Positions 50,006 to 59,426 of a stretch of DNA of 64,000 bases are shown here, piece by piece. The stretch covers positions 49,815,811 through 49,879,810 of the forward strand of contig CM040085.1 of assembly GCA_022496805.1 (NCBI GenBank), read 5' to 3'. A program made the position numbers and the translations under genes. How positions within the stretch are numbered: position 1 is the stretch's first letter; every line of letters starts with the position of its first letter. This DNA is from Pohlia nutans (Eukaryota > Streptophyta > Bryopsida > Bryales > Mniaceae). The notes beneath the pieces were generated by a model. That model saw only the letters and a list, made by a program, of their open reading frames with translations. It made no database searches and had not been told where the DNA came from.

Positions 50006-53000
50006 ATGGCTACATTTGAGGGTGAAGGTGCTAAGGTTGTAGACAAGTTCGATGGCGTCAACTTCCACTTGTGGAAATTCAAGATGGAAATGGTCATGGC
50101 CGAAAAAGAATTGTGGGAGATAGTTGAGGGTAGTGAGGAACCGCCTCCGTCCGACACCGAGGCTAGGGTACGAACTGCGTACACTCGGCGAGAGAAAAAG
50201 GCCTTTGCGATTTTGGCTCTTAATCTTTCTGATTCCCAGCTTTCTCATATTCGGTCGTGCAAGACTCCCGCCGAGGCATGGGCCAAGCTTTGCAATATTC
50301 ATGAGGCAAAGAGCTTGGTCAATATCTTGTTTTTGAGGCGCAAGTTTTTCACCATCAAGATGGAAGAAAACGACGACATGTTGGCGCACATCAACAAAGT
50401 CAAGGCTCTTGCGGATCAACTCAACGGCGCAGACGTCAACATTACCGACGGTGATATCGTTATGACGCTCCTCGAGAGTTTGCCGCCGTCGTACGAGTAT
50501 CTTATCGTTGCTATGGAGAGTAGGCCCATTAGCGAGCTCACTCTTGATTATGTGACATCACGGTTGTTGCATGAACTCTCGCGGCGCAAAGAGAACGAGA
50601 CTCGTGGCGATAGCGCGGCGCTTATGGCGAAGCAATCCAAGAGCGGTGCCAGTGGGAGCTCTACAGACAAGGTATGCTACTATTGCGGTAAGAAGGGCCA
50701 CTTGGCAAAATTTTGCTACAAACGCAAGAGAGAGGAAAGTGCCAACAATACAAAGGTCAACGATGCAGGTGATGAGTACGCATTTATGACTAGCGTCTCT
50801 TCTTGTAGTGATGACGGGGACGAGTATGCAATGATGGCAAGTGACGTGTCATGCAATGGTAGTGTGATCGATTGGATTGTTGATTCGGGAGCCTCGAGTC
50901 ACATGGCGCCCATTAGGACTTGTTTCCAATCATATCACGTCATATCTCCAAAGAATGTCATTTTGGGTGATGATACGGTTCTTCAAGCCGTGGGTAAAGG
51001 ATCCATCGTCGTAGACACCGAGGTGAAGGGTCGTGTGAAGACAATTACCATCCATGATGTCCTCCACGTTCCCAAGTTGAAGGCAAATCTTTTATCGGTG
51101 CGACATTTGGTGATGAAGCATTTGCGAGTGGAATTTAGCGACCAAGGGTGTTTTGTGTTGTCCCCAAGTCGTGAGGAGGTGGCCATTATACACGAAGTCA
51201 ACGGCTTGTACCAAATCAAGTTTTCCAAGATGCACGCGGCGGAATCCGCAACGTTGGTGCAATCGAGTTCAAACGAAGACAAGTTGGCGTTGTGGCATCG
51301 TCGTCTCGGGCATTTGAATGTCAAGAGTGTGAAAGCACTGCGTGGAATGGTAAGTGGCATGGATCTTGCACAATCACACGTCGCACCTAGTTCATTCACA
51401 TGTGAGGGTTGTATTGAAGGCAAGCAACAACGCTCACCGTTTCCAGTTGATGGGGCAACTCGTGCAACCAAGGTTCTTGAGATTGTGCATTCCGACGTGT
51501 GTGGTCCAATGAAGACCACGTCTATGGGGGGTTGCAAGTATTTTGTGACGTTCATTGATGATTTTTCGAGGAAGATATGGTTGTATCCGATCAAAGCAAA
51601 GAGCGAGTGTTTTGAGAAGTTCAAAGAGTTCAAGGCGTTGGTTGAGAAGCAATCCGAGCACAAGATCAAGGTGTTTCGATCGGATAATGGCGGCGAGTTC
51701 ATGTCCAACCAATTTGGAGAGTTATTGAAGAAAGAAGGCATTGCTAGACAAACGACAACGCCATATACGCCACAACAAAACGGAGTTGCAGAGCGTGCAA
51801 ATCGAACAATTGTGGAAATGGCAAGGAGTATGTTGCATGCACAAAATTTGGGTTTGGACCTTTGGGCGGAAGCGGTGGTGACTGCGGTGTACACACGCAA
51901 CCGATGCCCGACGAGTGCGGTTCAAAACATGACACCAGAGCAAGCGTGGAGTGGGAGGCCACCCCGCGTGGAGCACATGCGCACATTTGGATGCATCGCA
52001 TTTGCAAAGGTACCCGATTCTCAAAGAACCAAACTTGAGGCCAAGGCAACAAAATGTGTGTTTCTTGGATATTGTGAAGGTACCAAGGCGTACAGGCTCA
52101 TGTCGCTCGAGACCAAGAAGATCATTCGAGCTCGTGATGTGACATTTTGCGAGAATTCCAAGGTTGAAGACAATTTGGACGATGGTCCAAGTGGGAGAAG
52201 TGGCGATAAATCAGCGATTGTGGACCAATCTTCCAAATCTCCCGTAATTGATATTGTTGATGAAGACGAAGATGACGAAGATGGTGGTGATGAGGAACAT
52301 ATTGAGGAGCGACCTTTGAAGACGAAGAATGGCGAGAAAAAGGCACAAGCAACGGCGGTTGAAGACAATGCATCCTCGAGCGATCGTCGTTATCCAGAGA
52401 GAAATCGTAGACCACTTGGCGAGTGGTGGAAGAATCATATTCTCCCTCAAGGTGAGGAGGAGCATGCAAACGTTGCACTTTTAGATGCTCCATTGACGAT
52501 TCGTGAAGCGTTGAGTTGTGATGATGCAAACAAGTGGGAGCAAGCCATGCAAGAGGAGTACAAATCGTTGATGGACAATGGCACTTGGGAATTGACTCCC
52601 CTCCCCAAGAATCGCAACGCTATCGGTTGTAAGTGGGTATTTCGTGCAAAGAGAGATGCAACGGGTGATGTGGTTCGTTATAAGGCAAGATTGGTGGCAA
52701 AGGGCTTTTCACAAATCGAAGGTGTTGATTTTCATGAGACCTTTGCACCGGTGGCGAAATTCACCACTATTCGATGCATTTTGGCCATCGGGGCTGCCAT
52801 GGATTTGGAAATGCATCAAATGGATGTGAAGACGGCGTTCTTGAACGGCGAGTTGGACGAGGACATCTACATGGTACAACCCGAAGGATTTGTGCAACGA
52901 GGTAATGAGAACCTTGTTTGCAAGTTGAACAAGTCATTGTATGGGTTGAAGCAATCTCCACGCGCATGGTATCAAAAGATTGACACGTTTCTTGTTCATA

Positions 53001-54079
53001 TCGGGTTCACAAGGAGCATCGCTGATCACAGCTTGTATTTCATGCAAAAAGGGCAACATGTGGTCATCGTGATCATATATGTGGATGATTTGATCATCCT
53101 TGCAAGTTGTATGAGCTCTTTGAAGGCATTGAAGGCAATGCTTGAGAACGAGTACGAGATGAGTGATCTGGGTGAGTTGCACTTTTGTTTAGGAGTTGAG
53201 TTTGTGCGAGATAGAGCAACACGCACCATAACAATGAATCAAAGCAAGTATGTTATGGATGTTCTCAAACGCTTTGGCATGGAGGATTGCAAACCGGTTG
53301 GCACTCCATTGGATGTGAATTCCAAACTCGTGAAACTCACCGATGAGGAGTATGCATTAGAGGCTCAATCTATGGTGGATGTGCCATACAAGCAAGCTGT
53401 AGGGTCATTGATGTATGCTATGATTGCAACAAGGCCGGACCTTGCGTATCCAATCAGCGTTGTGAGTCAACACATGGCAAGACCGGGTTCAAGTCATTGG
53501 GTTGCGGTCAAGAGGATCATGCGGTACTTGAAAGGCACAAGTGATGTGAGGTTGTGTCTTGGAGGTGACAACATTGTGTTGAGTGGGTATTGTGATGCGG
53601 ATTATGCGGGTGATACCAATGATCGTAGATCCACCACGGGGTACATGTTCAAAGTTGGATCGGGGGCCGTTTCATGGAATAGCAAGCGCCAACAAACCAC
53701 GGCCACGTCAACGGTTGAGGCGGAGTACATGGCGACGAGCCACGGTACGAAGGAGGCCATTTGGTTGAGGCAACTAATGGCGGATGTGAGATGCACTCAA
53801 GAGGAGGCTACAACAATCATGTGTGACAACCAAGGGAGTATGTCATTGGCGAAGAATCCAACGCATCACTCACGTACAAAGCACATTGATGTGCAATATC
53901 ACTTCATTCGAGAGAAGTTAGAGATGAAGGTGATAGAGTTGAAGTATTGTCCAACGGAGCACATGGTGGCGGACGTGCTCACAAAGGCTCTTGCGAGAGA
54001 TCGACATCAAAGACTAGTGGTGGCATTTGGGCTCCAAGGCTTTGGCTATTCGCAAAGTGGGAGTGTTGAAGTAGGATGA
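50006..54079 (+). CDS. gag-pol: E14 Ty1/copia Gag-Pol polyprotein (intact frame)
   Basis: 1,357 residues, uninterrupted, all motifs conserved; the Y-V-D-D codons are at 53078-53089. Private changes are S48P and A51T early in Gag and P736S before the acidic linker. C-terminal subtype: F-G-L-Q-G-F-G-Y-S-Q. Enzyme domains are unaffected. Start at ATG 50006; stop inside the 3' LTR. Confidence 0.97.
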   Translation: MATFEGEGAKVVDKFDGVNFHLWKFKMEMVMAEKELWEIVEGSEEPPPSDTEARVRTAYTRREKKAFAILALNLSDSQLSHIRSCKTPAEAWAKLCNIHEAKSLVNILFLRRKFFTIKMEENDDMLAHINKVKALADQLNGADVNITDGDIVMTLLESLPPSYEYLIVAMESRPISELTLDYVTSRLLHELSRRKENETRGDSAALMAKQSKSGASGSSTDKVCYYCGKKGHLAKFCYKRKREESANNTKVNDAGDEYAFMTSVSSCSDDGDEYAMMASDVSCNGSVIDWIVDSGASSHMAPIRTCFQSYHVISPKNVILGDDTVLQAVGKGSIVVDTEVKGRVKTITIHDVLHVPKLKANLLSVRHLVMKHLRVEFSDQGCFVLSPSREEVAIIHEVNGLYQIKFSKMHAAESATLVQSSSNEDKLALWHRRLGHLNVKSVKALRGMVSGMDLAQSHVAPSSFTCEGCIEGKQQRSPFPVDGATRATKVLEIVHSDVCGPMKTTSMGGCKYFVTFIDDFSRKIWLYPIKAKSECFEKFKEFKALVEKQSEHKIKVFRSDNGGEFMSNQFGELLKKEGIARQTTTPYTPQQNGVAERANRTIVEMARSMLHAQNLGLDLWAEAVVTAVYTRNRCPTSAVQNMTPEQAWSGRPPRVEHMRTFGCIAFAKVPDSQRTKLEAKATKCVFLGYCEGTKAYRLMSLETKKIIRARDVTFCENSKVEDNLDDGPSGRSGDKSAIVDQSSKSPVIDIVDEDEDDEDGGDEEHIEERPLKTKNGEKKAQATAVEDNASSSDRRYPERNRRPLGEWWKNHILPQGEEEHANVALLDAPLTIREALSCDDANKWEQAMQEEYKSLMDNGTWELTPLPKNRNAIGCKWVFRAKRDATGDVVRYKARLVAKGFSQIEGVDFHETFAPVAKFTTIRCILAIGAAMDLEMHQMDVKTAFLNGELDEDIYMVQPEGFVQRGNENLVCKLNKSLYGLKQSPRAWYQKIDTFLVHIGFTRSIADHSLYFMQKGQHVVIVIIYVDDLIILASCMSSLKALKAMLENEYEMSDLGELHFCLGVEFVRDRATRTITMNQSKYVMDVLKRFGMEDCKPVGTPLDVNSKLVKLTDEEYALEAQSMVDVPYKQAVGSLMYAMIATRPDLAYPISVVSQHMARPGSSHWVAVKRIMRYLKGTSDVRLCLGGDNIVLSGYCDADYAGDTNDRRSTTGYMFKVGSGAVSWNSKRQQTTATSTVEAEYMATSHGTKEAIWLRQLMADVRCTQEEATTIMCDNQGSMSLAKNPTHHSRTKHIDVQYHFIREKLEMKVIELKYCPTEHMVADVLTKALARDRHQRLVVAFGLQGFGYSQSGSVEVG

Positions 54080-54381
54080 TTGCGTGGGCTGAAGTTGCTC
54101 ATAGCCATGCGCATTAGCTAGAGTAGATGATGCGAATGAGCTAGACTAGCAACTAGAGAAGTGGTACTAGTTAGAGATAATGAGAATTGGGTCTCCCAAG
54201 TGATATGGGCTGATCCTAGTGTACTAGGAGTGGAGTATGGGCTGATGTCCCATATGGTTTGCCAAGGGGACTCCCTTGGGTGTGCTACTTAAGAGGGGCA
54301 GCCCATGAGTAAAGATCATCTCTTTCCTATGCATTCCAAGTGTTTGTGTGAGGCTTTGGCATTCTAATCTAACCTTCAATA
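54064..54381 (+). repeat. E14 3' LTR
   Basis: 318 bp after the polypurine tract, ending CTTCAATA. AATAC follows and E13 resumes. Confidence 0.96.
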
Positions 54382-54386
54382 AATAC

Positions 54387-57300
54387 AAAGGTCAACGATG
54401 CAGGTGATGAGTACGCATTTATGACTAGCGTCTCTTCTTGTAGTGATGACGGGGACGAGTATGCAATGATGGCAAGTGACGTGTCATGCAATGGTAGTGT
54501 GATCGATTGGATTGTTGATTCGGGAGCCTCGAGTCACATGGCGCCCATTAGGACTTGTTTCCAATCATATCACGTCATATCTCCAAAGAATGTCATTTTG
54601 GGTGATGATACGGTTCTTCAAGCCGTGGGTAAAGGATCCATCGTCGTAGACACCGAGGTGAAGGGTCGTGTGAAGACAATTACCATCCATGATGTCCTCC
54701 ACGTTCCCAAGTTGAAGGCAAATCTTTTATCGGTGCGACATTTGGTGATGAAGCATTTGCGAGTGGAGTTTAGCGACCAAGGGTGTTTTGTGTTGTCTCC
54801 AAGTCGTGAGGAGGTGGCCATTATACACGAAGTCAACGGCTTGTACCAAATCAAGTTTTCCAAGATGCACGCGGCGGAATCGGCAACGTTGGTGCAATCG
54901 AGTTCAAACGAAGACAAGTTGGCGTTGTGGCATCGTCGTCTCGGGCATTTGAATGTCAAGAGTGTGAAAGCACTCCGTGGAATGGTAAGTGGCATGGATC
55001 TTGCACAATCACACGTCGCACCTAGTTCATTCACATGTGAGGGTTGTATTGAAGGCAAGCAACAACGCTCACCGTTTCCAGTTGATGGGGCAACTCGTGC
55101 AACCAAGGTTCTTGAGATTGTGCATTCCGACGTGTGTGGTCCAATGAAGACCACGTCTATGGGGGGTTGCAAGTATTTTGTGACGTTCATTGATGATTTT
55201 TCGAGGAAGATATGGTTGTATCCGATCAAAGCAAAGAGCGAGTGTTTTGAGAAGTTCAAAGAGTTCAAGGCGTTGGTTGAGAAGCAATCCGAGCACAAGA
55301 TCAAGGTGTTTCGATCGGATAATGGCGGCGAGTTCATGTCCAACCAATTTGGAGAGTTATTGAAGAAAGAAGGCATTGCTAGACAAACCACAACGCCATA
55401 TACACCACAACAAAACGGAGTTGCAGAGCGTGCAAATCGAACAATTGTGGAAATGGCAAGGAGTATGTTGCATGCACAAAATTTGGGTTTGGACCTTTGG
55501 GCGGAAGCGGTGGTGACTGCGGTGTACACACGCAACCGATGCCCGACGAGTGCGGTTCAAAACATGACACCAGAGCAAGCGTGGAGTGGGAGGCCACCCC
55601 GCGTGGAGCACATGCGCACATTTGGATGCATCGCATTTGCAAAGGTACCCGATTCTCAAAGAACCAAACTTGAGGCCAAGGCAACAAAATGTGTGTTTCT
55701 TGGATATTGTGAAGGTACCAAGGCATACAGGCTCATGTCGCTCGAGACCAAGAAGATCATTCGAGCTCGTGATGTGACATTTTGCGAGAATTCCAAGGTT
55801 GAAGACAATTTGGACGATGGTCCAAGTGGGAGAAGTGGCGATAAACCGGCCATTGTGGACCAATCTTCCAAATCTCCCGTTATTGATATTGTTGATGAAG
55901 ACGAAGATGACGAAGATGGTGGTGATGAGGAACATATTGAGGAGCGACCTTTGAAGACGAAGAATGGCGAGAAGAAGGCACAAGCAACGGCGGTTGAAGA
56001 CAATGCATCCTCGAGCGATCGTCGTTATCCAGAGAGAAATCGTAGACCACTTGGCGAGTGGTGGAAGAATCATATTCTCCCTCAAGGTGAGGAGGAGCAT
56101 GCAAACGTTGCACTTTTAGATGCTCCATTGACGATTCGTGAAGCGTTGAGTTGTGATGATGCAAACAAGTGGGAGCAAGCCATGCAAGAGGAGTACAAAT
56201 CATTGATGGACAATGGCACTTGGGAATTGACTCCCCTCCCCAAGAATCGCAACGCTATCGGTTGTAAGTGGGTATTTCGTGCAAAGAGAGATGCAACGGG
56301 TGATGTGGTTCGTTATAAGGCAAGATTGGTGGCAAAGGGCTTTTCACAAATCGAAGGTGTTGATTTTCATGAGACTTTTGCACCGGTGGCGAAATTCACC
56401 ACTATTCGATGCATTTTGGCCATCGGGGCTGCCATGGATTTGGAAATGCATCAAATGGATGTGAAGACGGCGTTCTTGAACGGCGAGTTGGAGGAGGACA
56501 TCTACATGGTGCAACCCGAGGGATTTGTGCAACGAGGTAATGAGAACCTTGTTTGCAAGTTGAACAAGTCATTGTATGGGTTGAAGCAATCTCCACGCGC
56601 ATGGTATCAAAAGATTGACACGTTTCTTGTTCATATCGGGTTCACAAGGAGCATCGCTGATCACAGCTTGTATTTCATGCAAAAGGGGCAACATGTGGTC
56701 ATCGTGATCATATATGTGGATGATTTGATCATCCTTGCAAGTTGTATGAGCTCTTTGAAGGCATTGAAGGCAATGCTTGAGAACGAGTACGAGATGAGTG
56801 ATCTCGGTGAGTTGCACTTTTGTCTAGGAGTTGAGTTTGTGCGAGATAGAGCAACACGCACCATAACAATGAATCAAAGCAAGTATGTTATGGATGTTCT
56901 CAAACGCTTTGGCATGGAGGATTGCAAACCGGTTGGCACTCCATTGGATGTGAATTCCAAACTCGTGAAACTCACCGATGAGGAGTATGCATTAGAGGCT
57001 CAATCTATGGTGGATGTGCCATACAAGCAAGCTGTAGGGTCATTGATGTATGCTATGATTGCAACAAGGCCGGACCTTGCGTATCCAATCAGCGTTGTGA
57101 GTCAACACATGGCAAGACCGGGTTCAAGTCATTGGGTTGCGGTCAAGAGGATCATGCGGTACTTGAAAGGCACAAGTGATGTGAGGTTGTGTCTTGGAGG
57201 TGACAACATTGTGTTGAGTGGGTATTGTGATGCGGATTATGCGGGTGATACCAATGATCGTAGATCCACCACGGGGTACATGTTCAAAGTTGGATCGGGG

Positions 57301-57714
57301 GCCGTTTCATGGAATAGCAAGCGCCAACAAACCACGGCCACGTCAACGGTTGAGGCGGAGTACATGGCGACGAGCCACGGTACGAAGGAGGCCATTTGGT
57401 TGAGGCAACTAATGGCGGATGTGAGATGCACTCAAGAGGAGGCTACAACAATCATGTGTGACAACCAAGGGAGTATGTCATTGGCGAAGAATCCAACGCA
57501 TCACTCACGTACAAAGCACATTGATGTGCAATATCACTTCATTCGAGAGAAGTTAGAGATGAAGGTGATAGAGTTGAAGTATTGTCCAACGGAGCACATG
57601 GTGGCGGACGTGCTGACAAAGGCTCTTGCGAGAGATCGACATCAAAGACTAGTGATAGCATTTGGGCTCGAAGGCTTTGGCTATTTGCAAAGTGGGAGTG
57701 TTGAAGTCGGATGA
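54387..57714 (+). pseudogene. gag-pol: E13: remainder of gag-pol (protease to RNase H)
   Basis: Continues residue 249 onward in frame after the AATAC duplication. The 746 bases at 47980-48725 plus these 3,328 equal 4,074, a full frame including the stop. Protease D-S-G, integrase D-D-35-E, Y-V-D-D and RNase H acidic residues are intact. It has D-to-E in N-G-E-L-D-E-D, and the L-V-I-A-F-G-L-E C-terminal variant shared only with E16. The first internal ATG is at 54421. It is inactive as a gene only because of the E14 insertion. Confidence 0.95.
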
Positions 57715-58016
57715 TTGCGTGGGCTGAAGTTGCTCATAGCCATGCGCATTAGCTAGAGTAGATGATGCGAATGAGCTAGACATGCAACTAGAGAAGTGGT
57801 ACTAGTTAGAGATAATGAGAATTGGGTCTCCCAAGTGATATGGGCTGATCCTAGTGTACTAGGAGTGGAGTATGGGCTGATGTCCCATATGGTTTGCCAA
57901 GGGGACTCCCTTGGGTGTGCTACTTAAGAGGGGCAGCCCATGAGTAAAGATCATCTCTTTCCTATGCATTCCAAGTGTTTGTGTGAGGCTTTGGCATTCT
58001 AATCTAACCTTCAATA
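57699..58016 (+). repeat. E13 3' LTR
   Basis: 318 bp with both private marks of E13 (GTCGGATG, GACATGCAAC). AACTA follows. Confidence 0.96.
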
Positions 58017-58021
58017 AACTA

Positions 58022-58136
58022 TCTCCCACAATTCTTTTTCGGCCATGACCATTTCCATCTTGAATTTCCACAAGTGGAAGTTGACGCCATCGAACTTGTC
58101 TACAACCTTAGCACCTTCACCCTCAAATGTAGCCAT
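58022..58136 (-). pseudogene. gag-pol: E9: gag-pol piece 5 (Gag N terminus)
   Basis: Encodes residues 1-38 from ATG at 58136 on the reverse strand, up to the E13 insertion. It completes the five-piece frame of E9. Confidence 0.93.
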
Positions 58137-59108
58137 ATCCTTGATTGAAAGACGTACGCTCACAAAATTCAGCCCCTAGAAAGCTAAGAAAAATTGTTTT
58201 TATGATTTTTGACAATTTTGTGATTTGTGAAGCAAATTGCACACGTGCGTGCTTCTTATGCCTCCAAACTAATTCCAAACACTAAATCAGCACCTTTGTG
58301 CTACACATCAACCTCACAACACTCAATCGTGATGGTTCTTAGTGAATTTGCACAAGATCATACCACAACACCCTAACTAGGAGAATTGCGCACTCGTTGG
58401 CTCAAATCCACTCAAATCAGCACCCTTGTCCTTCACAACACGTAATGCACCCTATGGACACCCTTGTGCCTTCCAAGGACTCTAAATCAATGCCAATTCA
58501 GCCCCTTCAAGTCCTAATTGCATTGAAATTCATCAAATCAGCCCCGTTGTGCATTCACTAACCCAAACTCAAATTTTGAGCACTCCAAGGGCATAACTCA
58601 CATTCCAAACCCTTGTGCAAGAATTGCAATACCAAAATAAGATTGTAGACTCACCCCAAGAGCCTCAAAGCATAAAAGTGCCTTGCAACAACACAAGTGC
58701 ACAAATTGAGCACAAATTGAGCCAATAAGCTCCAATAAGCTCCAATAAGCTCCACTAAGCTCCAATCAGCTCCAATATACTCCAACAAGCACCAATAAGC
58801 TCCAAAGCTCCAATTCAGCCCTTGTAGACGTGTATAAACTCCAAAAGTGCTCCAAAGTGCTCCAAAAGCTCCAAATCAACAAATGATAGCTCCAAAGTGC
58901 GAATTCAGCCCTCCAACACGTAGATCAAAGGTAGGAAGATTGTAATACCTCCCAATGTCGAAATCAGCCCACCAAAGCTCGAATTCAGCCCTCCAAAGTT
59001 CCAAATCAGCGCTCCAATACTCCAAAATCAGCGCTCCAACGCACGACCTCCACACAATGAGCAATCTAATCTTTGACTCACGCAAAACACATGAGTGGGC
59101 CCATAACC
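58137..59108 (-). other. E9 5' leader, untranslated
   Basis: 972 nt with four 10-bp units, one the CTTAGTGGAG variant shared with E6. It also shares CAATCTTATTTTGG with E3 and E6. The primer site is at 59095-59108. Private changes include ACGCACGTG for ACGTACGTG. Non-coding. Confidence 0.87.
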
Positions 59109-59426
59109 TTTTGAAGGTTAGATTAGAATGCCAAAGCCTCACACAAACACTTGGAATGCATAGGAAAGAGATGATCTTTACTCATGGGCTGCCCCTCTTA
59201 AGTAGCACACCCAAGGGAGGCCCCTTGGCAAACCATATGGGACATCAGCCCATACTCCACTCCTAGTACACTAGGATCAGCCCATATCACTTGGGAGAGC
59301 CAATTCTCATTACTTCTAACTAGTATCACTTCTCTAGTTGCAAGTCTAGCTCATTCGCATCATCTACTCTAGCTAATGCGCATGGCTATGAGCAACTTCA
59401 GCCCACGCAATCATCCTACTTCAACA
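59109..59426 (-). repeat. Shared LTR: 5' LTR of E9 and 3' LTR of E15
   Basis: 318 bp in reverse orientation. On its left lie the E9 primer site and leader; on its right, directly, a polypurine tract (59427-59436) and the C-terminal pol codons of E15. Its inner end reads CTTCAAAA instead of CTTCAATA, and one GGGAGTCCCC is GGGAGGCCCC. It matches 25413-25730 at two family-rare sites. Confidence 0.93.

Larger units (their letters stand above)
48726..54381 (+). mobile_element. E14: full-length Ty1/copia element nested in E13
   Basis: 5,656 bp, flanked by exact AATAC copies (48721-48725 and 54382-54386). The LTRs 48726-49043 and 54064-54381 show no difference by eye. It is the innermost insertion of the right nest (E6 > E8 > E9 > E13 > E14). 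Confidence 0.97.
46699..58016 (+). mobile_element. E13: full-length Ty1/copia element in E9 gag, split by E14
   Basis: Bounded by AACTA (46694-46698 and 58017-58021). The LTRs 46699-47016 and 57699-58016 share two private marks, GAAGTCGGATG and AGACATGCAAC. Removing E14 and its AATAC duplication leaves 5,657 bp. Its coding pieces sum to exactly 4,074 bases. Its closest relative here is E16. Confidence 0.96.
25413..59426 (-). mobile_element. E9: full-length copia element split by four insertions, sharing its 5' LTR with E15
   Basis: Reverse-strand host copy. The 3' LTR is 25413-25730, coding pieces are 25731-26575, 32258-33390, 39062-39143, 44816-46698 and 58022-58136, the leader is 58137-59108, and the 5' LTR is 59109-59426. 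The five pieces sum to 4,071 coding bases, exactly 1,357 codons. Its LTRs differ by about three bases but share GGGAGAGCCAATT and AGTATCAC. There is no duplication at 59427; E15 pol follows directly. Confidence 0.93.
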
